Shown in pieces: positions 1 to 8,737 of a stretch of DNA of 64,000 nt. Within the stretch, counting starts at the first letter, position 1, and every line of letters begins with the position of its first letter. The stretch is from Syntrophales bacterium (GTDB lineage: Bacteria > Desulfobacterota > Syntrophia > Syntrophales > PHBD01). The DNA is taken from positions 62,001 through 126,000 of the forward strand of contig DAOSEM010000004.1 in assembly GCA_035363115.1 (NCBI GenBank), read 5' to 3'. The notes under the pieces are model-generated. The model made no database searches and was not told the origin of the DNA. It saw only the letters and a list, made by a program, of their open reading frames with translations. The position numbers and the translations under genes are program-made.

Positions 1-806
1 TGAACCGCCTGTTCGACGATTCCTGATTCAATCAACTGGTTCTCTGCCGTAAACAGTCCAACGATTGGTCCGCGGATCGAAAGACGCTTATACGCGGCAT
101 AGTCTTTCTCCGTTCCCGGATAGGCTACGGCATCAATCCCGGCTTGAGGGATATAACGGTTTGGATTTTTACCGAACAACAATAAACCGGCAACAGTACA
201 GGAAATACCCCCTTCCTCATCCGTCATGATTTCAGTATTGACGAGCAGTTGTTGCCAACCAGGCATATTATCGACAGGCGGACTGTCTTGTCTTCTCACC
301 CGCTGGAAATAGTCCAGTAATCTCCTGATATCAAAATCCCCTATTGACGAACCGGAGACAGGGCGAACTTCCAGCCTGAATGCTCCACGCTGTTGAAACA
401 GCCTTTCAAGTTCCTCCTTGCTTGCTTCCCTGCTTTCGCTTCCCACCCTGATATAATAAGTTGAATGGTGATTATGCCATCGTGAATGAACCGTCCAGCC
501 TCTTCTTAACGTAATAACAGCCACATCCTTTCCAGGTTCAACGTCTCGAACAATTTCGAAATACGGAATGATTTCAGGACGCAATTTGTCTCGGCAGGTT
601 GTCATTACCCATTGTTCCAAGTTGCTGCGACTTATTCCTGTAATTGTTCCATCATCATCGACTCCCAGCAGTATGCGTCCTCCATCAGAGTTTGAAAACG
701 CAACAATTTCTTTGGCAAGCTTGTAATCTTCTATCGTGTCACGTTTAAATTCGACACCGGAGTTCTCCAGATTACGTATCATTTCCAGAAGCTCTGTCTT
801 CGTCAT
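1..806 (-). CDS. Schlafen/AlbA_2-domain ATP-binding protein, partial (C-terminus off the left edge)
   Basis: The minus-strand frame is open from the ATG at 806 to the window edge, giving about 268 visible residues. The N-terminal part matches the AlbA_2 (Schlafen) domain: an EFK motif near residue 20, then FSNSDGG and a GRILLGVDDDG strand, which is the family hallmark. AlbA_2 proteins bind nucleic acid or nucleotide and often carry a C-terminal winged helix, which would lie outside this window. The start is only 11 bp after the stop of the TrlF-like gene at 818, on the same strand, so the two are probably co-transcribed with this gene second. Prokaryotic Schlafen-type genes are common in defence islands. 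The defence role here is inferred from the neighbour and from the low GC; the domain call itself is firm. Confidence 0.85.
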   Translation of the reverse strand, partial: MTKTELLEMIRNLENSGVEFKRDTIEDYKLAKEIVAFSNSDGGRILLGVDDDGTITGISRSNLEQWVMTTCRDKLRPEIIPYFEIVRDVEPGKDVAVITLRRGWTVHSRWHNHHSTYYIRVGSESREASKEELERLFQQRGAFRLEVRPVSGSSIGDFDIRRLLDYFQRVRRQDSPPVDNMPGWQQLLVNTEIMTDEEGGISCTVAGLLLFGKNPNRYIPQAGIDAVAYPGTEKDYAAYKRLSIRGPIVGLFTAENQLIESGIVEQAV

Positions 807-817
807 ATTGCTTCTCC

Positions 818-3508
818 TTAAAATCCGTATTTCAATCGTCTTGTCTCGAAAGCGTTCTTCCCTCCTTCGAGAATTTCCTCGACCAGTTCACGGACCGGTT
901 CATCATCTATGGAGCCCATGTGTTCCTTTCGTATTTCTGCTTTACCCATGCCTGCTTCACCGACTGCGTGGAGCCCTAAAATCAGCTCTGCATCGCCCAA
1001 TACGGGAATGTTGGCATTGTGGGTTGCAAAAATAAATTGCCTGCGCCTTTTTTCTTCACGCATTTTGGGAACAATGCCTTCTGTGATAAACCTGTTATCC
1101 AGATCATCCTCCGGTTGATCGACAATCAACGGAACGTCGGATTCAAGTAAAAGCAGAAGAAGTACTGCCGTTGCTTTTTGTCCTTTTGACAGGTCTTCCA
1201 ATCTCTGCCATTGTGCCGGCTGCCCCTCCGGGGAGACATTCAGTTCGGTACTGACCGTAGCAGGCAATTCAAGCTCTTCGATCTTCATGAATGCCGGTTC
1301 GCCGGCTTGGATCAGTCGTTCCGCCTGAGCGCCGGGTAGTGCGAATTTACGTATCAGTTCTTCTCTCCCTGCTCGACAGGCATCTACTAATGCAACAGTT
1401 GATAAATCGGGTTTCTGCCTCAACACCTCAAGAGCTTCAGCAAATCTGCCTTCGACCTCGTACCTTAACAGATCCAATAAAGGTTGTCTGTTTCCAGCAA
1501 AAAGAACCTGTATTCTGACACGATCAGGCAATTGCCTGTTAATCTTCTTTGCTGCCTTTTCAAGTCTTTGAAATTCGGTACGCTTCAGATTCTCCCATTC
1601 ATCCAGTAGATTCCGTCGATGGCCTATGTATTCTCTTTCGTTTCGGTTCAGTAATGATTTTCTCTCCGTTAGCGGTTTTAAATCCTCGACTTGTTGCCGT
1701 AATTTGATGAATTCCTCACCATCGACTTTTGATTTCTGAAGCTCCCTTAATATTTTCTCGTAAGAGGCCTGAACGATCTTCTTTCTATCATCCCATTGTG
1801 ATCTTATCTCATCAATTTTACCGCTCGCATTACTTATTGACTGCCGTAAATCTTTTACGATCTTATTCGCATCATGATCGAGTGTCATCAATGTATCATT
1901 GAGGGGATGTAATATATTGCGCCCCGTAAGATCTTGAAGGGCTTTTTCAGATATGAAAGCTCTGTCAATCGGCAGTGCATTTTCAAGATCATTGAGAGCG
2001 TTCTGAAAAGGTTTTAACCGGTCAGATGCAGTTTTTAAAATGCGCTCTTCTCGAACCAGTTGACTGCGATCTTTGAGCCGTTCTTCTAACTTTGCTTCTT
2101 GATAACGTTTTAATGTCTCCAAGAGAGCAGGCAATAATGACAGACGCTCATCAATTTGCTTAATCTCTTTCCTGACATCCATGATTCTTGTATGAGAACG
2201 TTCCAATTCGCGTTTTAGCTCTAATTTTCTTTTTTCGATATTTGGATCAAATTCGATGAATCGTTCGAGAAGAACTCTTAGTTTCTCAGGGCTTTTTGCA
2301 AGTTCTGATATTTCATGCTGTCCGAAGATTTCTACATGCTGTAAAATGTCTTGAGGAGCGATCGTTAATACATTTCCAAGATCATCTTTTACAACCGGTG
2401 GATTTGGAACCGATCTTTCTATGAGATAAGTTCTTGTGTCCGGGCGGTGCGATCGCACTGAAAGGTTTATCTTTGTTCCGTTTTTTAATACCTGATTGAT
2501 GATTCCCTCACTTGATTTCCTCGCATCATCGCCAATAGATTCAAGTTGTAGAACGTATCTCAGGCTTTCAATAACGGTAGACTTCCCGGTTCCTCTGCCG
2601 CCGATCAGGACATTCAAGTTTTCGTTAAAGTGAATGCTTTCACCGTCCAGAAAACCGCCGTCCCATGCTAAAGTTATAAATTCAGTATGGTCGTCGGGCT
2701 CCGGGTCGCTCATCAGGCGGATTCGGGATTCCGGATCAAGAAATGCCTGGCGCAATCCATTTATTGATACATTGGACATTTTTATATAACAGGAAGATCC
2801 CTGTTTTTTCAGATCATTCGGATTGTTAACATCCTGACAATTGATAATTGCCATGGGTCTGTTTCTCTTATGGGCGACGTCCTTATTTTGTATGATTTGT
2901 CGCAAATCGTCCGGTGAATCCATGACGGAACCCGGTAATGAACAAGCCAGAAGATTGTCATCCCGCCATGCGGTTACCCTTGGTATACCCTTAAGAACTC
3001 TTAGCAATCCTCCATCGGAAGCAACATGTGCAGCTATACATATGGCTCCACCCCATTTGCGGCATTCGCTTAGCAACTCACTGGAATCGTATTTCCCAAG
3101 CGGTGACGATTCCTTCTCGTCATGGATTCCACAATCGGCAATCTTTGCCTGAACTACATCAAAGGGCACAGAAAGGTCTAATAAACAGAGAAAATGAACC
3201 CCTTCTTTTGTCACTGCTTCAAAGCCGGGAAAGGCGTATAAACCTTCTTTTCTTGCCGCTTCGATAAGTTTTTCCGACGACTTGATCCGATAATGGTCAG
3301 TTACGGCAATAACCTCAATACCTTCATCAATGCAGGCTTGGATAATCGCAACATTATAAGAGGCTTCATCCTTATAAAGGGTTTCTTTACTATGCCTGAC
3401 AACGTATTCAAAAGGGTTGACTTGAAGAGCACATCGGAAGAATCGAGCCCCATTCGGTTTACTCAACGCATCCTTATAGTGGCTGTTTATTGTTAATGCC
3501 TTGCTCAT
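818..3508 (-). CDS. TrlF-like protein: PHP-type N-domain plus SMC/Rad50-like ATPase
   Basis: The 896-residue protein has a PHP-like phosphoesterase region at about residues 20-200 (TDHYR at 70-74, PGFEAV near 94-99, GVHFLCLLD, AAHVAS near 160). This is followed by an ABC/SMC-type ATPase: Walker A GGRGTGKST at 303-311, a long coiled coil at about 400-680, signature LSKGQ, Walker B LIVDQPEDDLDN and an ATHNAN H-loop near the end. This order matches the family named TrlF AAA-like ATPases, found in many genomic islands. At the position of the first PHP metal motif (HxH) the sequence reads LQVN, so that metal site looks altered. The start is supported by an AGGAGA ribosome site about 9 nt upstream. 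The gene is AT-richer than the rest of the window, which suggests acquisition. A defence function is inferred. Confidence 0.85.
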   Translation of the reverse strand: MSKALTINSHYKDALSKPNGARFFRCALQVNPFEYVVRHSKETLYKDEASYNVAIIQACIDEGIEVIAVTDHYRIKSSEKLIEAARKEGLYAFPGFEAVTKEGVHFLCLLDLSVPFDVVQAKIADCGIHDEKESSPLGKYDSSELLSECRKWGGAICIAAHVASDGGLLRVLKGIPRVTAWRDDNLLACSLPGSVMDSPDDLRQIIQNKDVAHKRNRPMAIINCQDVNNPNDLKKQGSSCYIKMSNVSINGLRQAFLDPESRIRLMSDPEPDDHTEFITLAWDGGFLDGESIHFNENLNVLIGGRGTGKSTVIESLRYVLQLESIGDDARKSSEGIINQVLKNGTKINLSVRSHRPDTRTYLIERSVPNPPVVKDDLGNVLTIAPQDILQHVEIFGQHEISELAKSPEKLRVLLERFIEFDPNIEKRKLELKRELERSHTRIMDVRKEIKQIDERLSLLPALLETLKRYQEAKLEERLKDRSQLVREERILKTASDRLKPFQNALNDLENALPIDRAFISEKALQDLTGRNILHPLNDTLMTLDHDANKIVKDLRQSISNASGKIDEIRSQWDDRKKIVQASYEKILRELQKSKVDGEEFIKLRQQVEDLKPLTERKSLLNRNEREYIGHRRNLLDEWENLKRTEFQRLEKAAKKINRQLPDRVRIQVLFAGNRQPLLDLLRYEVEGRFAEALEVLRQKPDLSTVALVDACRAGREELIRKFALPGAQAERLIQAGEPAFMKIEELELPATVSTELNVSPEGQPAQWQRLEDLSKGQKATAVLLLLLLESDVPLIVDQPEDDLDNRFITEGIVPKMREEKRRRQFIFATHNANIPVLGDAELILGLHAVGEAGMGKAEIRKEHMGSIDDEPVRELVEEILEGGKNAFETRRLKYGF

Positions 3509-3962
3509 TATCAGTCTCCTTTCACTCTTTTAGGGACATCCGTTGAGCTTATCATGAACTTAAAACATGCATTTCGAACTTTCTTTTTCCCTTGCATATA
3601 ACGGGGAGTCCAAAACAGGTAGATATTTTGCTTGTCCAGGCAAATAAATATTCGATGCCGAGCCACCTGCAGGGCGTTCTCTGAACCGAATCGAAGAAGA
3701 AATGGGAGGTGATGGAGTAGAAGCAGATCCTCGTTGCCGCCTCCGCTTAAAAAAGCAAGAGCCGTCCCTTTCGAGACGACTCTGCGCCCTTTCGCCGAAG
3801 CTAACGGGGGTGCTTGTGGCAACATTATATGGCAGCCGATGCCTTTCCGTCAAACTTTTGTATGCCTGCAGGGGGTGCGGTATTTTTCGGCCGCTTCCTA
3901 ATTTTGTCCAGCGGGCCGGAACCGTCATTTCAAATGGAAAGAATACGCTGGGTGACGCCAAG
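3509..3962. other. gene-free stretch between TrlF-like and helicase genes
   Basis: About 450 bp without a convincing gene. Open frames exist on both strands, but they are rich in Arg, Ser and Pro with no recognisable domain and overlap each other, so I treat them as chance frames. The left third, next to the TrlF-like gene, is AT-rich and probably holds its minus-strand promoter, though no clear -35/-10 pair stands out. The right part is GC-richer, like the helicase gene, so this stretch may contain a composition boundary or the scar of an insertion. Confidence 0.5.
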
Positions 3963-6900
3963 TTATCCCTCCTCCGCGGCCGCCTGTCCAATTTCCCTGG
4001 CGCTGATCAGAACGCTCCCCTTACGCCTGGCAAGAAGACGTCCGAACGGGTCCTGAACCCTGATCAGTCGCGGTTCCTGTGTTGCACAGTCAAAGACGGC
4101 ATAGAGCCAGTAACCGTTGCGCATGTTGCAGGCCTTGGCCCATTCGTTTTCGGTTACTTCCACGTCCCCCGTCTCGGCGCGCCCCTTGACCTCGATGGCT
4201 CGCATCTCATCGCCGGGCCGCACGGACAAAAGATCAAATCCCGGATTGTCGGGCAGCCCCGCATTCCGGGCCAGTTCCGGCGTATGGATGTCGATGACCC
4301 TGGCCCCGGCGGCCTCTTCAAAGGCCTGCACAATTCTCATGGCCTCCTGCTCGACCTGGACGTCATGCTGACGGATTTCCTCGCGGTCGGAAGAGGGGAC
4401 GACGAGGGCGTGGGCGATGAATTGAACGGCCTCCGGGGCGATCAGATCGGGCTCGCGATGAAGAACGGCCAGTGCCTGGTCCCTGCGCTCCGCAAGCTGC
4501 CGCTGCTGACGCTTGATGTCCTCCAGGGCTTCAACGGCCTTTCGCTTGCCGGTTCTTGCCTTCTCGGCCTGTTTGGCCCGTGCCATGGCCAGTTCGGCCT
4601 CCTGATAGTCAAAACCGCGCCGAATGAATCTCTCCCTCTCCGGAAGGGTTTCCAGCAGGCGGGTCCTCTTTCCCTGAGCCATCTCCCGGGCCGTGCGCTC
4701 CGTCAGGAATGCGCGGGCAAGCTCCTTTTCTTCCTCTGCCCGGAGGGCCATTCTCTGGGCCTTTTGGGGAATGCCCCGCCCGCCTTTCAAGAGAAGGAGG
4801 TGTTCCACGGGACAAAGGGCCATCTCCGTCCCCTCATGCTGTTTCAGACCGACAAGGCGGCAATCCAGGGTCTCATCCAGGGAAAGATCCGGGAATTCCG
4901 GATCCGCCTTGCGGGAAACGGTAAGGAGGGCGACATGGAAGAGATAAGGCCTTGTGGCTGTGGGATCGACGAACATGGCCCCCTTCGATCCTTCCCCCGC
5001 AAGCTGGTTCCTCACCAATGCTCGAAAAGACTCGAATACCGGTTCTCCGGGGTGCACCCAGACGACATCCTTCCGTTCGTCTTTCGATGGTGAAACGCAG
5101 AGGCTGCTTCTCGCTTCCGGAGGGTAAAGTTCCAAAGCGGGCAGGATGGGATCGGTTGCACCGCTGCGTGTGGGCAGCAAGGTGAAAATACCGTCCACAT
5201 CTCCTTCTATCTCCATGCCGGCAAGGGGGGCGGCCCGCTGGATGTACTGGCGGACATATCCCGGCAGGAGCCGGAAATAGATCTCCTGCCGCAACGTTTT
5301 GCGCAGGCGAGGGAGCTCTCTTGCCACGTCCCCTCCGTATCCGAAAAGGACTCGCTCTTGCGCTGCCAGGGCCTCGATCTGCTCCTTCGTCAAGCGGCCC
5401 TCCAGGTCGAGAAGGGCGGCCTTTTCTTCTCCAAGGACGGCTCGCTCCATGTATTGTTTTATGGACACGCCCTGGAAAATCCGGCCGATGCAATCGAACA
5501 CCTTGTCGGACTGCAGTTCGCGGCGAATCAATTCCAGTTTGTCGAGGAGCGTTTTCAGGACGCGCCCTTCCCTTGTGCCGGGAGCGACGAGGTTCATGAT
5601 GACGACCGGATCGTGCTTCTGGCCGTAACGATGGATGCGGCCCATCCTCTGTTCGAGGCGGGCTGGATTCCAGGGGATGTCGTAGTTGATCATGATCCAG
5701 CAGAACTGGAGGTTGATCCCTTCGCCGGCTGCGTCCGTACAGACCAGGAAGCGCGCTCCGCCCTCGGCTACGGGCCTGCGAAAACGCTCCACCTCTTCTT
5801 CCCGTTCGGTGTAATGCATGCCACCATGAATCTGGGCGATCTGATCCGTGTACCCCAGGCCGTTCAGACGCCTGACCAGAAAATGCATTGTATCGCGGTG
5901 TTCCGTGAAGATGATGAGTTTTTCTTCGCGATAGCGTCTTTCCGAGATAAGCTCACGCAGCTTCTCGAACTTTGATTCCTGCCCCCGCTCATATACCTGC
6001 CCGGCCAGGTTGAGCAGGCGTACGACAATCTCCTTTTCTGCAACCAACTCCGCTAGAGAGGTTGCGATGACTCCTTTCAGCAGCTTGTCTTCCGCTGCCT
6101 CATTGTCTTCCCGCTCTCCACCGCCGGATTCATCGTCAGCCGCTTTCGATTCGAGAATGTCATCATCGTCCTGAATGCTCCGCTGCAGAAGCTGCAACTG
6201 GTCTATGGTGATCCTGCCCGACTGGACGTCTTCAATATATCCGTCGAGCTTTTCGATCCGTCGTTCCAGGGATCGGAGAAGGGCATACGTGGAACTCGCC
6301 AGGCGGCGCTGGAACACGCTCATGGCAAGGCGTGCCGCTTCCCTATTGAGCAGCTTCGCCCGGTTGTAGACATACAGCAGGTACTCGGTTGTCTCGTCGT
6401 AGAGTGCCTGTTCGCTGATTTCACCCTTGGACAACTCATAGCCGAACGTGTCGGAAATCCTTTTTGGATAAAGAGGACGTCCGTCCAGGTGGACCATTTC
6501 TTCTTTTGCGCGACGGATGAAGTGAACGAACCGCTGGTCGGCCGGAAAGGCGTCAAAGGCTTCCTGCGTGGTCAGAATCTCCGGTTCGAGAAGTCGCCAC
6601 AGCGCATAATAAGGGTAGTCCTTCCCCATGTGCGGCGTCGCAGTCAGCAGAAGCAGATGGGTGGCATTCCAGGGAAGCGTCCAGTCGGGATCCGCCGTTC
6701 GAACTCCGGCCAGGGCCTCCGCAAGCCGATAACGCCCCGTTTTCGTGACCCTGAAATCCGGGGTCCGACTTGCAGCCAGTTTGTGTGCCTCGTCGAATAT
6801 GACCAGATCGTAGGGGGCCGTTTCGGATTCCTTCAACCGGTTGAAAACGCGGTTGCTGGTCAATGTATCGAGGCTGACGATCACCCGGTCGCTGTTTTCT

Positions 6901-7508
6901 CCCTGAAAGGGATTCTCCTGGCGGGCATTGCTTCCACTGATGATCCGGAACGGCAGATTGAAAAGGGACATGAGTTCCCGTTGCCAGTTTCCAACGAGTC
7001 CGGCGGGCGGTATGATCAGGATTCTCCTTATTAGCCGCCGGGACAGCATCTCACGAATGTAAAGGCCGGCCATGATTGTCTTGCCGGCGCCTGCGTCGTC
7101 GGCAAGAAGGAAACGGAGCCGGGGTTGCCGAAGCATCCGTTCGTAGACGGCGATTCTCTGGTGGGGAAGGGGATCGATGCTGGAAATTTCCGTTGCGAAT
7201 GATGGATTTACAAGATGACCGAAAGAAAGCCGTTCCCCTTCTGCAAGGAGTCCAACGGCATCCGGAGAACCGGTGAAATCCAGGGTGGCTGTGGCGGGTT
7301 TTACGGCCGGCTTTTCAGTCGCATCCTTATCTCCCCGAAAGCTGATCTCCAGTTCTTGAATTCGTTTCCATGACAATTGGGATGGCCTGGTTTGACCGTT
7401 TTCCCAGCGATTTACGGTGGCGAAGGAAACACCCAGATGTCCGGCCAAGGCCTGTTGAGTCAGGCCGAGTTGGGCGCGGATCTTTTTAATCTGCTCCGGG
7501 AGGTCCAT
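3963..7508 (-). CDS. XRE-type HTH fused to SNF2-family helicase with C-terminal DUF3883
   Basis: About 1181 residues. The N-terminus is an XRE-family helix-turn-helix (LTQQALAGHLGVS, then TVNRWENG) at about residues 5-55. A SNF2/superfamily 2 helicase core follows: Walker A DDAGAGKT, DEAH box (IFDEAHKLA), motif III LLLTATPH, and helicase-C motifs DAAGEGINLQ and QRMGRIHRYGQ. The C-terminal 120 residues look like DUF3883, a nuclease-fold-like domain (NPGFDLLSV, AIEVKGRA). SNF2-DUF3883 helicases are known from restriction and DISARM-type defence loci; here no DISARM partner genes are seen. An in-frame TTG at 7526 could add six residues, but the ATG at 7508 puts the HTH at the usual distance and is preferred. 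A strong promoter lies at 7595-7623. The fused HTH could give self-regulation (inference). Confidence 0.85.
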   Translation of the reverse strand: MDLPEQIKKIRAQLGLTQQALAGHLGVSFATVNRWENGQTRPSQLSWKRIQELEISFRGDKDATEKPAVKPATATLDFTGSPDAVGLLAEGERLSFGHLVNPSFATEISSIDPLPHQRIAVYERMLRQPRLRFLLADDAGAGKTIMAGLYIREMLSRRLIRRILIIPPAGLVGNWQRELMSLFNLPFRIISGSNARQENPFQGENSDRVIVSLDTLTSNRVFNRLKESETAPYDLVIFDEAHKLAASRTPDFRVTKTGRYRLAEALAGVRTADPDWTLPWNATHLLLLTATPHMGKDYPYYALWRLLEPEILTTQEAFDAFPADQRFVHFIRRAKEEMVHLDGRPLYPKRISDTFGYELSKGEISEQALYDETTEYLLYVYNRAKLLNREAARLAMSVFQRRLASSTYALLRSLERRIEKLDGYIEDVQSGRITIDQLQLLQRSIQDDDDILESKAADDESGGGEREDNEAAEDKLLKGVIATSLAELVAEKEIVVRLLNLAGQVYERGQESKFEKLRELISERRYREEKLIIFTEHRDTMHFLVRRLNGLGYTDQIAQIHGGMHYTEREEEVERFRRPVAEGGARFLVCTDAAGEGINLQFCWIMINYDIPWNPARLEQRMGRIHRYGQKHDPVVIMNLVAPGTREGRVLKTLLDKLELIRRELQSDKVFDCIGRIFQGVSIKQYMERAVLGEEKAALLDLEGRLTKEQIEALAAQERVLFGYGGDVARELPRLRKTLRQEIYFRLLPGYVRQYIQRAAPLAGMEIEGDVDGIFTLLPTRSGATDPILPALELYPPEARSSLCVSPSKDERKDVVWVHPGEPVFESFRALVRNQLAGEGSKGAMFVDPTATRPYLFHVALLTVSRKADPEFPDLSLDETLDCRLVGLKQHEGTEMALCPVEHLLLLKGGRGIPQKAQRMALRAEEEKELARAFLTERTAREMAQGKRTRLLETLPERERFIRRGFDYQEAELAMARAKQAEKARTGKRKAVEALEDIKRQQRQLAERRDQALAVLHREPDLIAPEAVQFIAHALVVPSSDREEIRQHDVQVEQEAMRIVQAFEEAAGARVIDIHTPELARNAGLPDNPGFDLLSVRPGDEMRAIEVKGRAETGDVEVTENEWAKACNMRNGYWLYAVFDCATQEPRLIRVQDPFGRLLARRKGSVLISAREIGQAAAEEG

Positions 7509-7594
7509 GGGATCTGTCTTTCTCAAATGATATCAATGCATAAAGATTGGCACGGAATACATAAGCAATACCTTGTTCGTTGGATGCGGGCCGT

Positions 7595-7623
7595 TATATA
7601 ACATGTGCGATATCACTTGTCAA
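7595..7623 (-). promoter_or_regulatory. sigma-70-type promoter of the HTH-helicase gene, with palindrome over the -10
   Basis: Read on the minus strand there is a perfect -35 TTGACA (7623-7618), a 17-bp spacer, and a -10 TATATA (7600-7595). This places the transcript start about 60-80 nt before the helicase start codon. The -10 lies inside a perfect 10-bp palindrome GTTATATAAC (7593-7602), flanked by ACATGT (7601-7606) and GATATC (7609-7614). That layout would suit an operator for the XRE domain encoded downstream (inference). Confidence 0.6.
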
Positions 7624-8040
7624 GCGTCACGCGATGATAAATAGGTATTTAGAATTCAAGAATGGTAGTATGTCGGAGCCGCCCGGAGCGGACGATAGAT
7701 GCGAGCAGCTACAAGCCGAGCAGTCCCGGGCAGCGCTTCAGCCTGAGTTCTCCATCTCTGAATGTGCCTTGATCAGCAGGCAGACGTTGGGAGATTGCTT
7801 CCGGTGGTTCAGGATGCCGCAGTAACCATGCTTGAGAAGAATCCCGGGGATCTGAGGCGACACCGGCTGATCCTGAACCTGCTTAATTGAACGGACGATG
7901 TTTCTATTTCTCCTGGCGGAAGAACAGGGTGGCAGTATCTCTGATGTCAAAGGAAAACAGAAAACGTCACCCGATTTTTCCGGTTGCAATGCAATAGCGA
8001 CATGCCGCAAGGATCTACCCGTGAACATGGAAGGAACCGC
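7624..8040. other. gene-free stretch left of the glycosyltransferase operon
   Basis: About 415 bp with no supported gene. The left part is AT-rich like the island and the right part approaches the composition of the flanking chromosome. A few short open frames exist, but none has a ribosome site plus recognisable protein features. A possible plus-strand peptide of about 40 codons ends near 7888 and resembles nothing I know. The plus-strand promoter for the operon starting at 8041 should lie here but is not obvious. Confidence 0.45.
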
Positions 8041-8733
8041 ATGAAAAATCGTCCCGAGATAACCGTCATCATTCCCGTTCTTGGCGAGCAGGCCGTGATC
8101 GGCGAGCGGATCCGCCGGATCCGGGAGTGCGAGACCGGCGAAGTCCCGGAGATCGTCGTCGTGGACGGCGATCCGGCAGGCGGCACCCTGGAGAGCATCG
8201 ACGATCCGGACGTGGTTTGCCTGACGTCGCCCCGGGGACGTGCCGTCCAGATGAACCGGGGGGCCGAGCGGGCATCGGGGCGGATTTTTCTCTTTCTCCA
8301 TGCCGACACGGACCTGCCTCCGGGGGCCTTCACCATGATCCGGCGAGCCATGGAGGACGTGTCGGCCGCGGCGGGAGCCTTCGACCTGACCATCCGTTCA
8401 CCCCGGCCGGTCTTCCGGATCATCGAGCGGATCGCCTCCCGGAGATCCCGCCTCACCCGCATACCCTACGGGGACCAGGCCATCTTCATCCGAGCGTCCT
8501 GTTTCCAAGGGATCGGCGGTTACCGGGACATCCCGATCATGGAGGACGTGGAACTGATGCGGCGGATCAAGCGCCGTGGAGACCGTGTCGTCTTCCTGGA
8601 TGCCCGGGTCTCCACCTCCGCCCGCCGCTGGGAAAAAGAAGGTGTTCTCCGCTGCACCCTGCGCAACTGGGTGCTGATCAGCCTCTATCTCCTGGGCGTA
8701 CCCGCCGGGCGCCTTGCCCGGTATTATCCATGA
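8041..8733 (+). CDS. family 2 glycosyltransferase of the TIGR04283 type
   Basis: 230 residues with a GT-A fold family 2 pattern: EITVIIPVLGE at the N-terminus, VVVDGDPAGGT, FLHADTD (the metal-binding acidic motif), YGDQAIFIR, and MEDVELMRR as the probable catalytic-base region. A hydrophobic C-terminal stretch suggests membrane association. The match is to TIGR04283, first named rSAM/selenodomain-associated transferase 2 and now listed with arsenosugar biosynthesis. No radical SAM partner is in the window, so the substrate is open. The ATG at 8041 is chosen because AAGGA sits just upstream; a longer frame to 7984 lacks conserved sequence. It is the first gene of an operon with the next two genes (5-bp gap, then a 14-bp overlap), ended by the terminator at 10228. 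Confidence 0.85.
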   Translation: MKNRPEITVIIPVLGEQAVIGERIRRIRECETGEVPEIVVVDGDPAGGTLESIDDPDVVCLTSPRGRAVQMNRGAERASGRIFLFLHADTDLPPGAFTMIRRAMEDVSAAAGAFDLTIRSPRPVFRIIERIASRRSRLTRIPYGDQAIFIRASCFQGIGGYRDIPIMEDVELMRRIKRRGDRVVFLDARVSTSARRWEKEGVLRCTLRNWVLISLYLLGVPAGRLARYYP

Positions 8734-8737
8734 AACC

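Noticed and set aside
3560..3991. Open frames in the gap between the TrlF-like and helicase genes
   Set aside because: They are low-complexity in Arg/Ser/Pro, overlap one another in different frames and show no domain or ribosome site.
3702..5093. Long plus-strand frame across the helicase gene
   Set aside because: It runs antisense to a clear helicase; high GC removes stops in shadow frames.
1..7526. A complete DISARM system
   Set aside because: Only a SNF2-DUF3883 helicase is present; drmA, drmB, drmC and a methyltransferase are not in the window.
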